From Achromobacter sp. B7 (GTDB lineage: Bacteria > Pseudomonadota > Gammaproteobacteria > Burkholderiales > Burkholderiaceae_B), in assembly GCF_003600685.1 (NCBI RefSeq), contig NZ_CP032084.1, forward strand, positions 248,001-312,000: 64,000 nucleotides of DNA, read 5' to 3'. The notes beneath the pieces were generated by a model. It ran no database searches. It was not told the origin of the DNA and was given only the letters and a program-made list of their open reading frames with translations. A program made the position numbers and the translations under genes. This document shows positions 7,787 through 16,739 of this stretch, piece by piece; within the stretch, counting starts at the first letter, position 1; each line of letters begins with the position of its first letter.

Positions 7787-8248
7787 ATGAGCCGAGAAGA
7801 AGACTTCGAGCGCGGTCTGGCGAACCGCCGCGCTGTGTTGGGTGACGAATGGGTGCAGCGTTCGCTGGACCGCGCCACCACGTTCACCGCCGACTACCAG
7901 AACATGATCACGCGTTACGCGTGGCACGATATCTGGAGCCGTCCGGGCTTGCCGCACAAGGCGCGCCGCATGATGGTGCTGGCCGTGACGCTGTCGCTGG
8001 GCCGCTGGGAAGAATTCGAGCTGCACGTGCGCGCCGCGCTGACCGCGCCAGATGAGTCGCGCCTGACGCCCGATGAGTTGAAAGAAGTGCTGTTGCAGAA
8101 TGCCATCTACGCTGGCGTGCCAGCGGCCAATACGGCGTTCAATCTGGCGCAGAATATTTTGCGTGAGGTGGCTGCGCAGATTGGCTATGACCTGGCGTCG
8201 GCGGACCCCCGGCAAGCGGATCTGTTTGGCGCGGGCTCGCAGCCGTAG
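7787..8248 (+). CDS. pcaC: 4-carboxymuconolactone decarboxylase family protein
   Basis: 153 aa, CMD/AhpD-like fold. The block RYAWHDIWSRPGLPHKARRMMVLAV, split here into its two halves YAWHDIWSRPGL and ARRMMVLAVTLSL, and ELHVRAAL with the catalytic Glu/His pair are typical of PcaC of the beta-ketoadipate (protocatechuate) pathway. AGGGAGAAG lies 8 bases before ATG 7787; an upstream ATG at 7757 lacks a ribosome site. No other pca genes are present, so a paralogue acting in the adjacent cyclase pathway is quite possible, and the symbol is tentative. The 3' end overlaps the convergent outer-membrane factor gene by 110 bases. Confidence 0.75.
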   Translation: MSREEDFERGLANRRAVLGDEWVQRSLDRATTFTADYQNMITRYAWHDIWSRPGLPHKARRMMVLAVTLSLGRWEEFELHVRAALTAPDESRLTPDELKEVLLQNAIYAGVPAANTAFNLAQNILREVAAQIGYDLASADPRQADLFGAGSQP

Positions 8249-9716
8249 CGTGCGACGCGGCCTGATCGGCGTCGGGGCTGCTTTGCGTTGACGCTGGCGT
8301 CGCGGGGGTCGTCGGCGCATCCGACTCGAAGCGTCCGCCCAGCGCCAGATGCAGGTTCACGCGCTGCACCAGCCTTTCGGCGCGCACGTGCATCAGGTCG
8401 CTTTGCACGCGCAGCGCGTCGCGCTTGCGCTGCAATACGTCGAAGTCGTCAAACTGGCCAATCTGGCGTTGCACCTGCGCCAACGCCAGCGCGCGGCGGC
8501 TTTCGGAATACTGGCGTTGCAGCGATTGCTCTCGCATCGCCAGCTGCTGCTCGCCGGTCAAGCCGTTTTCCACTTCGGCCATGGCGCCCAGGATGGCGCG
8601 CGCATACAACGCCAGCGCTTCGCGCTGTTGTTCTGTGCGTAGTTCGAGCGTGATCTGGCGACGGCCGGCGTCAAATAGCGGCCAGGCCAACGAGGCGCCC
8701 ACGGGGAACACCCAGCTTTGCATGCTGGTTGCCAAGCCGGAATAGTCTTTGGTAAAGCGCCCCGCGCCGGCAAATATCGCAATGGTGGGCAGGCGCGCTG
8801 CCTTGGCTTCCTCGGCGCCGAAAAAGGCCGCCACCAGGCGTTCGCGCGCGGCCACCAGGTCAGGCCTGCGGTCCAGCAGCGCCAGCGGCAAGCCGGGCGC
8901 CAGCGGCGCGGGCGAATCGGGAATGGCTTCGTCCGCCTGCGCGACGCCGGCGGGGTAGCGTCCCAACATCAATTCCAACGCGCGCAGCGCTTGCACCCGC
9001 GCCAGTTCGCGCTGGGCCACCACGTCCGCCGCCGCGGCCACCTGCTCGGACCACTGCGCCACTTCAAATTCACCGACCCGGCCGATACTGCGACGGTATT
9101 GGATCAGCTTGAGCTGGTCGCTTGTTGCACTTTCCAGTTCGCGAGCCAGCGCAAGCTGCCCGCTTGCCTCCAGTGCCGCGAGCCAGCTTTTTGCGGTCAA
9201 TGCCCCGATGGACTGGCGCGCGTAGGCGTAGTCGGCTTCCGATGATCGGTAGCCCGCCTCGCCGGACAGTTTCTCGGCCCTGGCCCTGCCCCACAGGTCC
9301 AGCTCCCAGTTCATCAGGACGGCGTAGCCGTTGGCGGAAAACGCACTGCCCGGCGTCGGGTCCGTGGCCGCGCGTGCGCCAATGCCTACCGTGGGCAGCA
9401 ACGATGCGCCCGCCAGCCGCGCCTGGTGCGCGGCCTGTTGCATCCGGCTGGCCGCCACGCGCAGGTCCACATTGTTCGCAAGCGCTTCCTCGATCAGCGC
9501 TTGCAAGGTGCCGGTCTGCGGAAACCCCGCCCATGCGGGCTCGAACGCGGCAGCTTGCGCGCTGGTCGTCCACGCCGCCGGCACATCGGTACCGGCCATG
9601 GCGTCCTTGACCATGGCATCGTCCGCCGGCCGGTTCAGGTTGGCGCAGCCGGCCATCAGCATGGCCATGCATGCCAGGGGCAGCGCGCGGGAAAGAAGGG
9701 TCGGGGGCGCGGACAT
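8139..9716 (-). CDS. Outer-membrane efflux lipoprotein (NodT/TolC family)
   Basis: 525 aa. Lipoprotein signal peptide with lipobox LMAGC, then the two outer-membrane-factor repeats of the RND/MFS efflux channel family (NodT type), with the conserved LLDRRPDLVAARERL block. ATG 9716 is chosen; a TTG lies two codons upstream. Family members are ~470-480 aa. Here the C-terminal ~65 residues after LALGGRFES are Pro/Ser/Thr/Ala-rich low complexity, and part of that tail is encoded antisense to the end of the pcaC-like gene. It starts 12 bases after the HlyD-like gene and so belongs to the DUF3302-HlyD-OMF operon, where it would form the outer channel. Confidence 0.9.
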   Translation of the reverse strand: MSAPPTLLSRALPLACMAMLMAGCANLNRPADDAMVKDAMAGTDVPAAWTTSAQAAAFEPAWAGFPQTGTLQALIEEALANNVDLRVAASRMQQAAHQARLAGASLLPTVGIGARAATDPTPGSAFSANGYAVLMNWELDLWGRARAEKLSGEAGYRSSEADYAYARQSIGALTAKSWLAALEASGQLALARELESATSDQLKLIQYRRSIGRVGEFEVAQWSEQVAAAADVVAQRELARVQALRALELMLGRYPAGVAQADEAIPDSPAPLAPGLPLALLDRRPDLVAARERLVAAFFGAEEAKAARLPTIAIFAGAGRFTKDYSGLATSMQSWVFPVGASLAWPLFDAGRRQITLELRTEQQREALALYARAILGAMAEVENGLTGEQQLAMREQSLQRQYSESRRALALAQVQRQIGQFDDFDVLQRKRDALRVQSDLMHVRAERLVQRVNLHLALGGRFESDAPTTPATPASTQSSPDADQAASHATAASPRQTDPLAGGPPTPGHSQSAQPPHAKYSAPD

Positions 9717-9728
9717 AGGCAAGGCCGG

Positions 9729-10871
9729 TCAGTGCAGCTTGAGAACCAGGTAGTCCAGTTTGGACGACACGCGGAAGATGACTTTGCGCACCATATGCAG
9801 CGCGCGCAGGCTGTCTGTGTAGATGGCGGCGTTGCCTCGCGCGCCCATCGCAAACATGATGTCCTCGGGCGCTTGCAGGTCTATGCGCACCGCGTATTGC
9901 ATCGGCGCGGCGGCGCTGGCGCCTTCCGCCGTGGTGCCCGGCAAGGCGCCGGACGCCTGGAACTGGCCTTGTGATGTGGCCCACACAATGGAATCGACGC
10001 TGCCTTTGAACACGCGGCCGGGGATGGTGCGCAAGGACACCTCGACCTCGTCGCCCGGCTTGACCTTGGTTAGTTGGTTTTGATCGAAGAACGCGATGAC
10101 CTGCTGCGAGGTTTCAACGAACGACATGATGGGCCGCAAGGGGATCGCGGCGGCATACGAGCCCACGCGCGCTTGCAGGTTGATGGCGTATCCGTCCGCC
10201 GGGGCATACAGCGTGGTTTGCGCCAGCTCCCACTTGGCCGTGTCCAGTTCGGCTTTCACCTGCGCCACGGCGGCCTGGTCGCCTTCGTACATGGCGCCGA
10301 TGTTCAAGCGGATTTTCTGTTCCGCTTCGCGCGCGGCTTCCCAGTTGGCTTGGCGTACCTTCAGCTCGCTTTGAAAGCTCTGCACGTCGTATTGACTACC
10401 GGCGCCGCGCGCGGCCAGCGCGGTGCTTTGGCGCAGCCGCATGCGGGCCAGATCAACCTGCGCCAACGCGGCCGCCGTCATCGCCTTGGCCGAGGACAAA
10501 TCCCGGTCCAGCGATTGCTGCGTGGCCTGCGCATCGATCAGCTTGGCTTCCAGTTGCCGCAGTTTCAAACGATAGGGCTCGTCGTCCAGGCGCAGCAGCA
10601 CGTCGCCCTTCTTGATCAGTCGATTGCCTTCGACGGCGATTTCAACCACGCGACCGGTCACGCGGGGCACGACTTCGACGACGTAGTTGGTCACGCGCAA
10701 TTCGGCGGACGAAGGCGTGACGACGTTGATGATGAAAATAAGTGCGGTCAGGCCCGCCGCACCCACAGCCACCACGCCGACCTGCGATTGAATATTCCAG
10801 GGCAGCAGCTTCAGCTTGATGAAGATCAGCCACACCAGCACGCCGTAGAAGAGAGCAATGAGTTCAAGCAT
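9729..10871 (-). CDS. HlyD/EmrA-family membrane fusion protein (YibH/YiaV type)
   Basis: 380 aa periplasmic adaptor. Two N-terminal hydrophobic segments (about residues 1-22 and 28-50, the YibH-like topology), a biotinyl-lipoyl half (VVPRVTGRVVEIAVEGNRLIKKGDVLL), a coiled-coil hairpin (~95-190), then ATLYAPADGYA-type second lipoyl half and beta barrel. ATG 10871 has a perfect AGGAGG 7 bases upstream. The neighbouring DUF3302 gene and this adaptor form the same pair as E. coli yibI-yibH and yiaW-yiaV; here an outer-membrane factor gene is added downstream, giving a nearly complete trans-envelope pathway. The substrate is unknown. Confidence 0.9.
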   Translation of the reverse strand: MLELIALFYGVLVWLIFIKLKLLPWNIQSQVGVVAVGAAGLTALIFIINVVTPSSAELRVTNYVVEVVPRVTGRVVEIAVEGNRLIKKGDVLLRLDDEPYRLKLRQLEAKLIDAQATQQSLDRDLSSAKAMTAAALAQVDLARMRLRQSTALAARGAGSQYDVQSFQSELKVRQANWEAAREAEQKIRLNIGAMYEGDQAAVAQVKAELDTAKWELAQTTLYAPADGYAINLQARVGSYAAAIPLRPIMSFVETSQQVIAFFDQNQLTKVKPGDEVEVSLRTIPGRVFKGSVDSIVWATSQGQFQASGALPGTTAEGASAAAPMQYAVRIDLQAPEDIMFAMGARGNAAIYTDSLRALHMVRKVIFRVSSKLDYLVLKLH

Positions 10872-10952
10872 GCAAACCTCCTGGACAAGTGCGGCATCCA
10901 CATGTCGCGCAAACACGCCCACGCGACACGTACCCCTTTGGCGCGCCGGTCA

Positions 10953-11366
10953 TCAACCGTCGGGTCGGGATGGAGGGGGCGGTAGATCGGTGGCGGGCGT
11001 GGTGACCGGCGCCTCATGGTGCGTGTCGCGGCCATACGCCATCTGATAACCGATGGGTTTGGTGTGCGCCCACAGCCAGGCAAAGGGCCACAGCATGCCG
11101 CCGAACGCCAGGGATAAAAGGCACAGCGATTTGATGGCTTCGGCTTGCGGGTGGTGGCGCTTTTCGGCGATGACTTCCGGCAGGACGTGCAGCTTCCAGA
11201 ATATCCAGACGGCCAGGATGGGCACCAGAACCAGCACCACCCAGACCAGCACGTCGGCGATGGCGTCTTCCCAATGGCCCGCCGCGGCGTGCCCGGTGCC
11301 CGGCGCCATGGCGGCAGCAACGGCAAAGGCCACGGCAAATCCATGTCGTGAACGGGCTAAAGACAT
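10953..11366 (-). CDS. DUF3302 inner-membrane protein (YibI/YiaW-like)
   Basis: 137 aa. Possible signal/TM segment at residues 8-28, a strong TM at about 38-58 (DVLVWVVLVLVPILAVWIFWKLHVLPEVIAEKRHHPQ, quoted in part: VLPEVIAEKRHHP is the family hallmark), and another hydrophobic segment around 75-95. Start ATG 11366 with AGGGG about 8 bases upstream. It heads the operon for the HlyD-type adaptor, as DUF3302 proteins do in enterobacteria. Their molecular role is unknown; a partner or regulator of the adaptor is a reasonable guess. Confidence 0.8.
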   Translation of the reverse strand: MSLARSRHGFAVAFAVAAAMAPGTGHAAAGHWEDAIADVLVWVVLVLVPILAVWIFWKLHVLPEVIAEKRHHPQAEAIKSLCLLSLAFGGMLWPFAWLWAHTKPIGYQMAYGRDTHHEAPVTTPATDLPPPPSRPDG

Positions 11367-11531
11367 TTCGCGCCCCTTTTCCCTATGGGATGCCAATAAC
11401 TCAACCGTTGCCAAGGTGGCTTATTGCGAAACAGCAAATTGATTTTCGCCAGTGACCCAAGCATGTGTCTATGCTAATTTCGGCAATATGTTGTCAGATC
11501 CACGTCGTCGGTACCTTGCCAGGGGAAACAG

Positions 11532-12449
11532 ATGGATCTTCATCATTTCAAGTCGTTCGATTCCTACGCCGACGCCATCTTCGACGCCCAGGCACGCGTA
11601 TTTCTCTTGGGAAGCGGGGGCGGGGGGTGGCGTATCAGCCGTTTCGACATTGACGGCATCGACCTCCAGCAGGGTAGCGCCGCCGTTTCAAACGTGTGCG
11701 AAGCGGTGTGCCGGTCTACTCACCTGACGTTGCTGTTGTCGCAGCCTTCTCCCTGCCAGGCCTGGCTGAATGGGGCGCCCTTGAATGCGGCGGCGCTGGG
11801 CATCCTGGCGCCGGGCAAGGGTTACGTCTTTCGCGCGGCAGGGCCCAACGAATGGATCAGTATCGCGTTGCCGGTTGATGCCGAGCTGTTCACAGGCGAT
11901 GGCCTGCTGGCGCAGACGCTCAGGCGTTGGCGTAGTACAGGCGGCATGGAAAAAACAGACCCCCTGCAATGGGGCGCCCTGCGCGAAGCGGCCCTGATGG
12001 CGATGACCCCGGCTTGTCCGCCGGCGATCGGCCGCCGCTTGATCGAACGCAGGCTGTTTGACCTGATGGCCTGTCGTTTCCCGCACGACCGGTGCAAGGG
12101 CCGCCCCTCGTCATCGCTGGCATGGTTGTGCGACGCCACGCTGACGGTCTTTCGCGAGCGTAATGAGAACGCCCACGTCGAAGACATACGCCGAGGCCTG
12201 AAAATCAGCGAGCGCGGTTTGCGCGACTTCTTCCAAACGTGTTTCGGCATGGGCCCAGGGCATTATCTTTGCCTGCGCAAGCTTCACGACGTGTATTGGG
12301 ACCTGGCATCGGGCGAGGACAAACGGATGACGGTGGCCGACTGCTTCTTGCAGCATGGCTATCCCTATTCCACGCATTCCGCGGCGCAATACCGCGCGCT
12401 GTTCCTTGAAACGCCTTCCGCAACGCGCAATCGTTTTCATCCGCAATAA
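11532..12449 (+). CDS. AraC-family transcriptional regulator (EutR-like)
   Basis: 305 aa. C-terminal AraC helix-turn-helix region from about residue 200 (VEDIRRGLKISERGLRDFFQTCFGMGP is its first half; YLCLRKLHDVYWDL the linker helix). The N-terminal domain resembles that of EutR-type ethanolamine regulators, with the LLLSQPSPCQAWLNGAPL block. Start ATG has AGGGGA 7 bases upstream. No ethanolamine genes are nearby. It is divergent from the DUF3302-HlyD-OMF operon across a 165-bp gap, so control of that efflux operon is the simplest inference. Confidence 0.85.
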   Translation: MDLHHFKSFDSYADAIFDAQARVFLLGSGGGGWRISRFDIDGIDLQQGSAAVSNVCEAVCRSTHLTLLLSQPSPCQAWLNGAPLNAAALGILAPGKGYVFRAAGPNEWISIALPVDAELFTGDGLLAQTLRRWRSTGGMEKTDPLQWGALREAALMAMTPACPPAIGRRLIERRLFDLMACRFPHDRCKGRPSSSLAWLCDATLTVFRERNENAHVEDIRRGLKISERGLRDFFQTCFGMGPGHYLCLRKLHDVYWDLASGEDKRMTVADCFLQHGYPYSTHSAAQYRALFLETPSATRNRFHPQ

Positions 12450-12580
12450 CGCTGCAACCGCCGTGCGCACGGGGCGCGATTCTGGTGATTCGAACCTGAC
12501 GATTTTTCGCCGGAATCATCATGGACCTTCAATTGCGACTCGGCTCACAATGCCCGATGGGCCGATCAAGGAGCGAGATG

Positions 12581-13426
12581 ATGAAAACCGAAAAAGCAAT
12601 CGCAAAGGACGAACCCGTCAGCGCCGCACTTGAAAACGGCGCGCCCGGTGTCGCGGGGTTGTCGGCAAAGAAGTACGAGCGCGAACTGGCCAAGCTTCAT
12701 GTTGAACTGGTCAAGCTTCAGCAATGGGTGGTGCACAGCGGGGCAAAGGTCTGCATCCTGTTCGAAGGGCGCGACGGCGCGGGCAAGGGCGGCACCATCA
12801 AGGCCATTACCGAGCGGGTCAGCCCACGGGTCTTTCGCGTGGTGGCGCTGCCGTCGCCCACCGACCGCGAAAAAACGCAGATGTACGTGCAACGCTATCT
12901 GCCGCATTTGCCGGCGGCCGGCGAAATCGTGATTTTCGACCGCAGTTGGTACAACCGCGCGGGCGTGGAACGCGTCATGGGGTTCTGCACCAAAAGCCAG
13001 GCCAAGGCGTTCTTGAAAGCGGTGCCGCTGGTCGAGCGCGCCATCATCGATTCCGGCGTGATCCTGATCAAGTACTGGCTGGAAGTCAGTGAAGCCGAGC
13101 AGACGCGGCGGCTACAGGCGCGTATTCACGACGAGCGGAAAATCTGGAAGCTGTCCAAGCTAGATCTGGATTCGTACAGCCATTGGTATGACTATTCGCG
13201 CGCCCGCGACGATATGTTCGCGCAAACGGACACGGACTACGCGCCTTGGTTCGTGGCGGATTCCAATAACAAAAGACGGGTGCGGCTCAATATCATCAGC
13301 CACCTGCTCAAGAGCATTCCGTACAAGGCGCTGCCCCGGGCAAAGATAACGCTGCCCAAGCGGCAAAAGCCGCAGGGCTACCGCGAGCCGGACCGCGCGA
13401 TCCGCAGCGTTCCGGCTGTGTTCTAG
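12581..13426 (+). CDS. ppk2: Polyphosphate kinase 2
   Basis: 281 aa, cytoplasmic PPK2 (class I size), which transfers phosphate between polyphosphate and nucleotides. Walker A is FEGRDGAGKGGTIKA; the lid/Walker B segment is IFDRSWYNRAGVERVMGF; C-terminal RVRLNIISHLLKSIPY is typical. ATG 12581 lies 7 bases after AAGGAG; the adjacent ATG 12578 is the alternative. It is transcribed away from the AraC gene with a 131-bp gap and no clear terminator. Role: phosphate/energy storage, nucleotide regeneration. Confidence 0.93.
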   Translation: MKTEKAIAKDEPVSAALENGAPGVAGLSAKKYERELAKLHVELVKLQQWVVHSGAKVCILFEGRDGAGKGGTIKAITERVSPRVFRVVALPSPTDREKTQMYVQRYLPHLPAAGEIVIFDRSWYNRAGVERVMGFCTKSQAKAFLKAVPLVERAIIDSGVILIKYWLEVSEAEQTRRLQARIHDERKIWKLSKLDLDSYSHWYDYSRARDDMFAQTDTDYAPWFVADSNNKRRVRLNIISHLLKSIPYKALPRAKITLPKRQKPQGYREPDRAIRSVPAVF

Positions 13427-13519
13427 GAATTCGGCGGCCGCCAAACCCGTGCGTCCGGGGCGAGTGGTATCTTGTGTCTGTTTTTTTATGTAGATGCATA
13501 GGCAGACGCCACCCGCCCC

Positions 13520-14296
13520 ATGTCCGACCACGTACCTTCCGCGCCGACCACCCCGTCCGACGAGCCCCAAGCCATCCACCGGCCTTTCGTCCAGAACGTG
13601 GGCACGCGGCGCATGTTGCATTTCACGCAGAAAGAAATCCAAAGCAGCATGTCGCTGCTGAATCCCGACGCGCTGGAAATTGAATACACGCGCATGATGA
13701 TGGGCTTCGTGCTGTTCAACCCCGAGCCCGCGCGCATCCTGATGGTGGGCCTGGGCGGCGGCTCGCTGCCCAAGTTCTGCTATCGCTACCTGGCCGGTGC
13801 CGACATTGAAGTGGTCGAGATCGACCCCGCCGTCATCGCCCTGCGCGAGGCCTTCATGGTGCCCCCCGACAACGCCCGCTTTCGCGTGGTGCAGGCCGAC
13901 GCGGCCGACCACTTGCGCGGCCTGTCGGACCATGCCGACGTGATTTTCCTGGATGGTTATGGCGTGGGCGGCATTCCGGATGCGCTGTGTTCCGAAGCGT
14001 TCTACGCCGACTGCCATCGCGCACTGCGCGAGAACGGCATCCTGGTCATCAACTACCACGTGAACCACCCGATGCATCACGAGTACCTGGCGCGCGTGCG
14101 GGCCTCGTTCGGCTCGTCAATGTTTGAAGTGGTGGATGACGACATGACCAACAGTGTCGTGTTCGCCTGCAAGGGCGACTTGCTGAACGATCCGGCCGCG
14201 GCCGAATTGAAGCGTCCCGCCGCCATCCCCCGCGACGCGTGGCGTCAGCTGATGCCGACGCTGCGCGTCATCGGGGCCACGCTGGAACTCAGATAG
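13520..14296 (+). CDS. Spermidine synthase-like methyltransferase-fold protein
   Basis: 258 aa of the spermidine/spermine synthase family. The nucleotide-binding GxGGGS loop is VGLGGGSLPKF, followed by EVVEIDPAVIAL and IFLDGYG. Its N-terminal beta-barrel is reduced, and the residues that bind polyamine in true SpeE are not clearly present, so it may not be an aminopropyltransferase. A poly-T stretch and GTAG lie just upstream, and no strong ribosome site is visible before ATG 13520. It converges on and overlaps the YdeP-like gene by 8 bases. Confidence 0.75.
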   Translation: MSDHVPSAPTTPSDEPQAIHRPFVQNVGTRRMLHFTQKEIQSSMSLLNPDALEIEYTRMMMGFVLFNPEPARILMVGLGGGSLPKFCYRYLAGADIEVVEIDPAVIALREAFMVPPDNARFRVVQADAADHLRGLSDHADVIFLDGYGVGGIPDALCSEAFYADCHRALRENGILVINYHVNHPMHHEYLARVRASFGSSMFEVVDDDMTNSVVFACKGDLLNDPAAAELKRPAAIPRDAWRQLMPTLRVIGATLELR

Positions 14297-16553
14297 CCTT
14301 GCGGATCCGCACGGGGATGGACTTGTAGCTGGGCGTGCCGCTTTGCTTGTCCTGGTAGTCCAGCGGGCAAAGGTTGTTGGCTTCCGGGTAGTACGCGCCG
14401 ACGGACCCGGGCGCAATGTCGTAGGCAATGGCGGTCAGCCGCAGATGGCGGTGCGATTCGCCCGGCAGGCCGGTGTTGATGTCTACCTCGTCCCCATGTT
14501 CCAGGCCAAGGCGCGCCAGGTCGGCCGCGTTCATGAACAGCACGTCGCGCCGTCCGAACACGCCGCGATAGCGGTCGTCCAGCCCGTAGATGGTGGTGTT
14601 GTATTGATCGTGGCTGCGCAGCGTGGTCAGCGTCAGCGTGTCCGACGGCGCGGCCGGGTCTTCGCGCAGGCCCTTGAACGGCAGGAACCGCGCCTTGCCG
14701 GACGGCGTCTTCCAGATGCGTTCCGTGGGCGGCAACGGCAAGCGAAAGCCACCGGGCTTCAGGATGCGTTCGTTGTAGCCGCGGAAGTCCGGGTACACCT
14801 GTTCGATCAGGTCGCGGATGCGGCCGTAGTCTTCCACCAGGTGCAGCCATGGCACGCGGCTGTGCGGCAGCGTGGCAGCGGCCATGGCGGCGATGATGGC
14901 GGGTTCGGAACGCAGGTGTTCCGAGGCCGGCGCCAGCTTGCCGCGCGAGGCATGCACCATCGACATGGAATCCTCGACCGTGATCGACTGCGCGCCGCCA
15001 GCCTGCACGTCGCTTTCGGTGCGGCCCAGCACCGGCAGGATGATCGACTCGCGGCCGATCAGCAGGTGCGAGCGGTTCAGCTTCGTGTTCATGTGCACCG
15101 CCAGGTCCAGCCGGCGCATGCCGGCTTCGCACTGGTCGGTGTCGGACAGCGCCATCGCCAGGTTGCCGCCCAGGCAGATCAGCGCGCGCGCCGAGCCGTC
15201 GACCATGGCCTTCATCGCGTCCACGGCGTCGTGGCCGTGGCGCTCGGGCGGGCGGAAACCAAACGTCTTTTCAAAATTGTCGAACATCACCGGATCGATC
15301 TTTTCCGTGATGCCCACCGTGCGATTGCCCTGCACGTTGGAATGCCCGCGCAACGGGCAGATGCCGGCGCCCGGCTTGCCGAAGTTGCCGCGCATGAGCA
15401 GCAGCGCGGCAATCTGCTGCACGTTTTGGGTGCCGCGCGCGTGCTGCGTGATGCCCATGCCGTAGGTCACGATGGTGGCATTTGATCTGGCGTAGGCGGT
15501 GGCCACGGCCTCCAGGTCCGCGCGGGACAGGCCGCTGGCCGCTTCGATGTCGTGCCACGGGGTGTCGTCCAGGTCCTGCACATAGTCGTCGAAGCCTTCC
15601 GTGTGCTGGGCAATGAAGTCATGGTCCAGCACGCCGGGCGCGTCGCGGTCCGCCGCCACCAGCGCCTTCATGATGCCCTTGAGCGCGGCCGCGTCGCCGC
15701 CGACCTTCACCTGGTAATACGTGGAGGCGATGCGGGTAGACCCCAGCGTGCCCATCTCAACCGGGTTCTGCGGATCGGCAAAGCGTTCCAGCGCGCGCTC
15801 ACGCAAGGGGTTGAACACGATGATGGGCACGCCGCGCCGCGCGCACTCGTGCAAGGTGCCCATCATGCGCGGATGGTTGGTGCCCGGGTTGTGGCCCATC
15901 GAGATGATGAGGTCACAGGTGTCGAAGTCGTCCAGCGATACCGTGCCCTTGCCGATGCCGATGGCTTGCGGCAGGCCGACGCTGGTGGCCTCGTGGCACA
16001 TGTTCGAGCAATCGGGAAAGTTGTTGGTGCCTAGCTCGCGCGCGAACACGCTGAAGAGAAAGGCGGCTTCGTTCGAGGCGCGGCCCGACGTGTAGAACTC
16101 GACCATGTCGGGGTCGGGCAATGCCGACAACGTGGCGCCGATGCGGGCGAACGCGGCGTCCCAACCGATGGCTTGGTACGTGTCGCTGGCCGCGTCGTAC
16201 GCCAGGGGGTGCGTCAGGCGGCCGGCGTCTTCCAGGTCGTGGTCGCTCCAGGTCAGCAGTTCGGTGACGGTATGCGCGGCAAAGAACTCGGGCGTGACGC
16301 GCTTCTTGGTGGCTTCCCACGTGACGGCCTTGGCGCCGTTTTCGCAGAACTGGAAGGTCGACGTGTGCGCCTTGTCGGGCCACGCGCAGCCGGGGCAGTC
16401 AAAGCCGTCGGGCTTGTTGGTGCGCAACAGCAGCACGGGCGCTTCGGCGATGCGCATCTGGTCGGCGACGGCCTGCGCCGTGGCCTTGAGCGCGCCCCAG
16501 CCGCCTGCGGGTGCGTCGTAGCGATGGATGCCGGTCAGGTTGCGTGGCTTCAT
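14289..16553 (-). CDS. FdhF/YdeP-family molybdopterin oxidoreductase
   Basis: 754 aa, about the length of E. coli YdeP (759). The N-terminal motif DCPGCAWPD...FCENGAKAVTWE, the central CSNMCHEATSVGL block and SMGHNPGTNHPRM are those of the YdeP/FdhF-like branch of the bis-MGD molybdenum enzymes. The canonical CxxCxxxC [4Fe-4S] motif of formate dehydrogenases is only partly present. In enterobacteria YdeP is linked to acid resistance; its substrate is not settled. Start ATG 16553 gives the family N-terminus (MKPRNLTGIHRYDAPAGGW); upstream sequence lacks a clear Shine-Dalgarno. No fdhD or electron-transfer subunit is adjacent. Divergent from the CsgG-like operon. Confidence 0.9.
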   Translation of the reverse strand: MKPRNLTGIHRYDAPAGGWGALKATAQAVADQMRIAEAPVLLLRTNKPDGFDCPGCAWPDKAHTSTFQFCENGAKAVTWEATKKRVTPEFFAAHTVTELLTWSDHDLEDAGRLTHPLAYDAASDTYQAIGWDAAFARIGATLSALPDPDMVEFYTSGRASNEAAFLFSVFARELGTNNFPDCSNMCHEATSVGLPQAIGIGKGTVSLDDFDTCDLIISMGHNPGTNHPRMMGTLHECARRGVPIIVFNPLRERALERFADPQNPVEMGTLGSTRIASTYYQVKVGGDAAALKGIMKALVAADRDAPGVLDHDFIAQHTEGFDDYVQDLDDTPWHDIEAASGLSRADLEAVATAYARSNATIVTYGMGITQHARGTQNVQQIAALLLMRGNFGKPGAGICPLRGHSNVQGNRTVGITEKIDPVMFDNFEKTFGFRPPERHGHDAVDAMKAMVDGSARALICLGGNLAMALSDTDQCEAGMRRLDLAVHMNTKLNRSHLLIGRESIILPVLGRTESDVQAGGAQSITVEDSMSMVHASRGKLAPASEHLRSEPAIIAAMAAATLPHSRVPWLHLVEDYGRIRDLIEQVYPDFRGYNERILKPGGFRLPLPPTERIWKTPSGKARFLPFKGLREDPAAPSDTLTLTTLRSHDQYNTTIYGLDDRYRGVFGRRDVLFMNAADLARLGLEHGDEVDINTGLPGESHRHLRLTAIAYDIAPGSVGAYYPEANNLCPLDYQDKQSGTPSYKSIPVRIRKAI

Positions 16554-16640
16554 GAATTCACTTTTTTCAAAACAACGGCCACGTTTTAAACGTTTTTTGC
16601 TGAATACCGCATGTCGTGCCAAAAGTCTCGTTATTTCAAT

Positions 16641-16670
16641 TTGTGACAAAACTATTCATTTGCTTATAAT
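16641..16670 (+). promoter_or_regulatory. Sigma-70-like promoter of the CsgG/DUF4810/DUF799 operon
   Basis: TATAAT at 16665-16670 is a consensus -10 element. TTGTGA at 16641-16646 (4 of 6 to consensus) lies 18 bases upstream as a candidate -35. The element is 69 bases before the CsgG-like start and sits in an AT-rich divergent gap, unlike the GC-rich surroundings. Confidence 0.6.
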
Positions 16671-16739
16671 GCCGGCTCGATTCAATAACGATTAGAGGCT
16701 TGCCCGCCGCGACTGCGGTGGCGCCGGCAGGAGAAGAAG

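Noticed and set aside
13477-13490. Terminator at the T run before the spermidine-synthase-like gene
   Set aside because: The poly-T has no stable stem immediately upstream; the GGCGGCCGCC palindrome is about 35 bases away.
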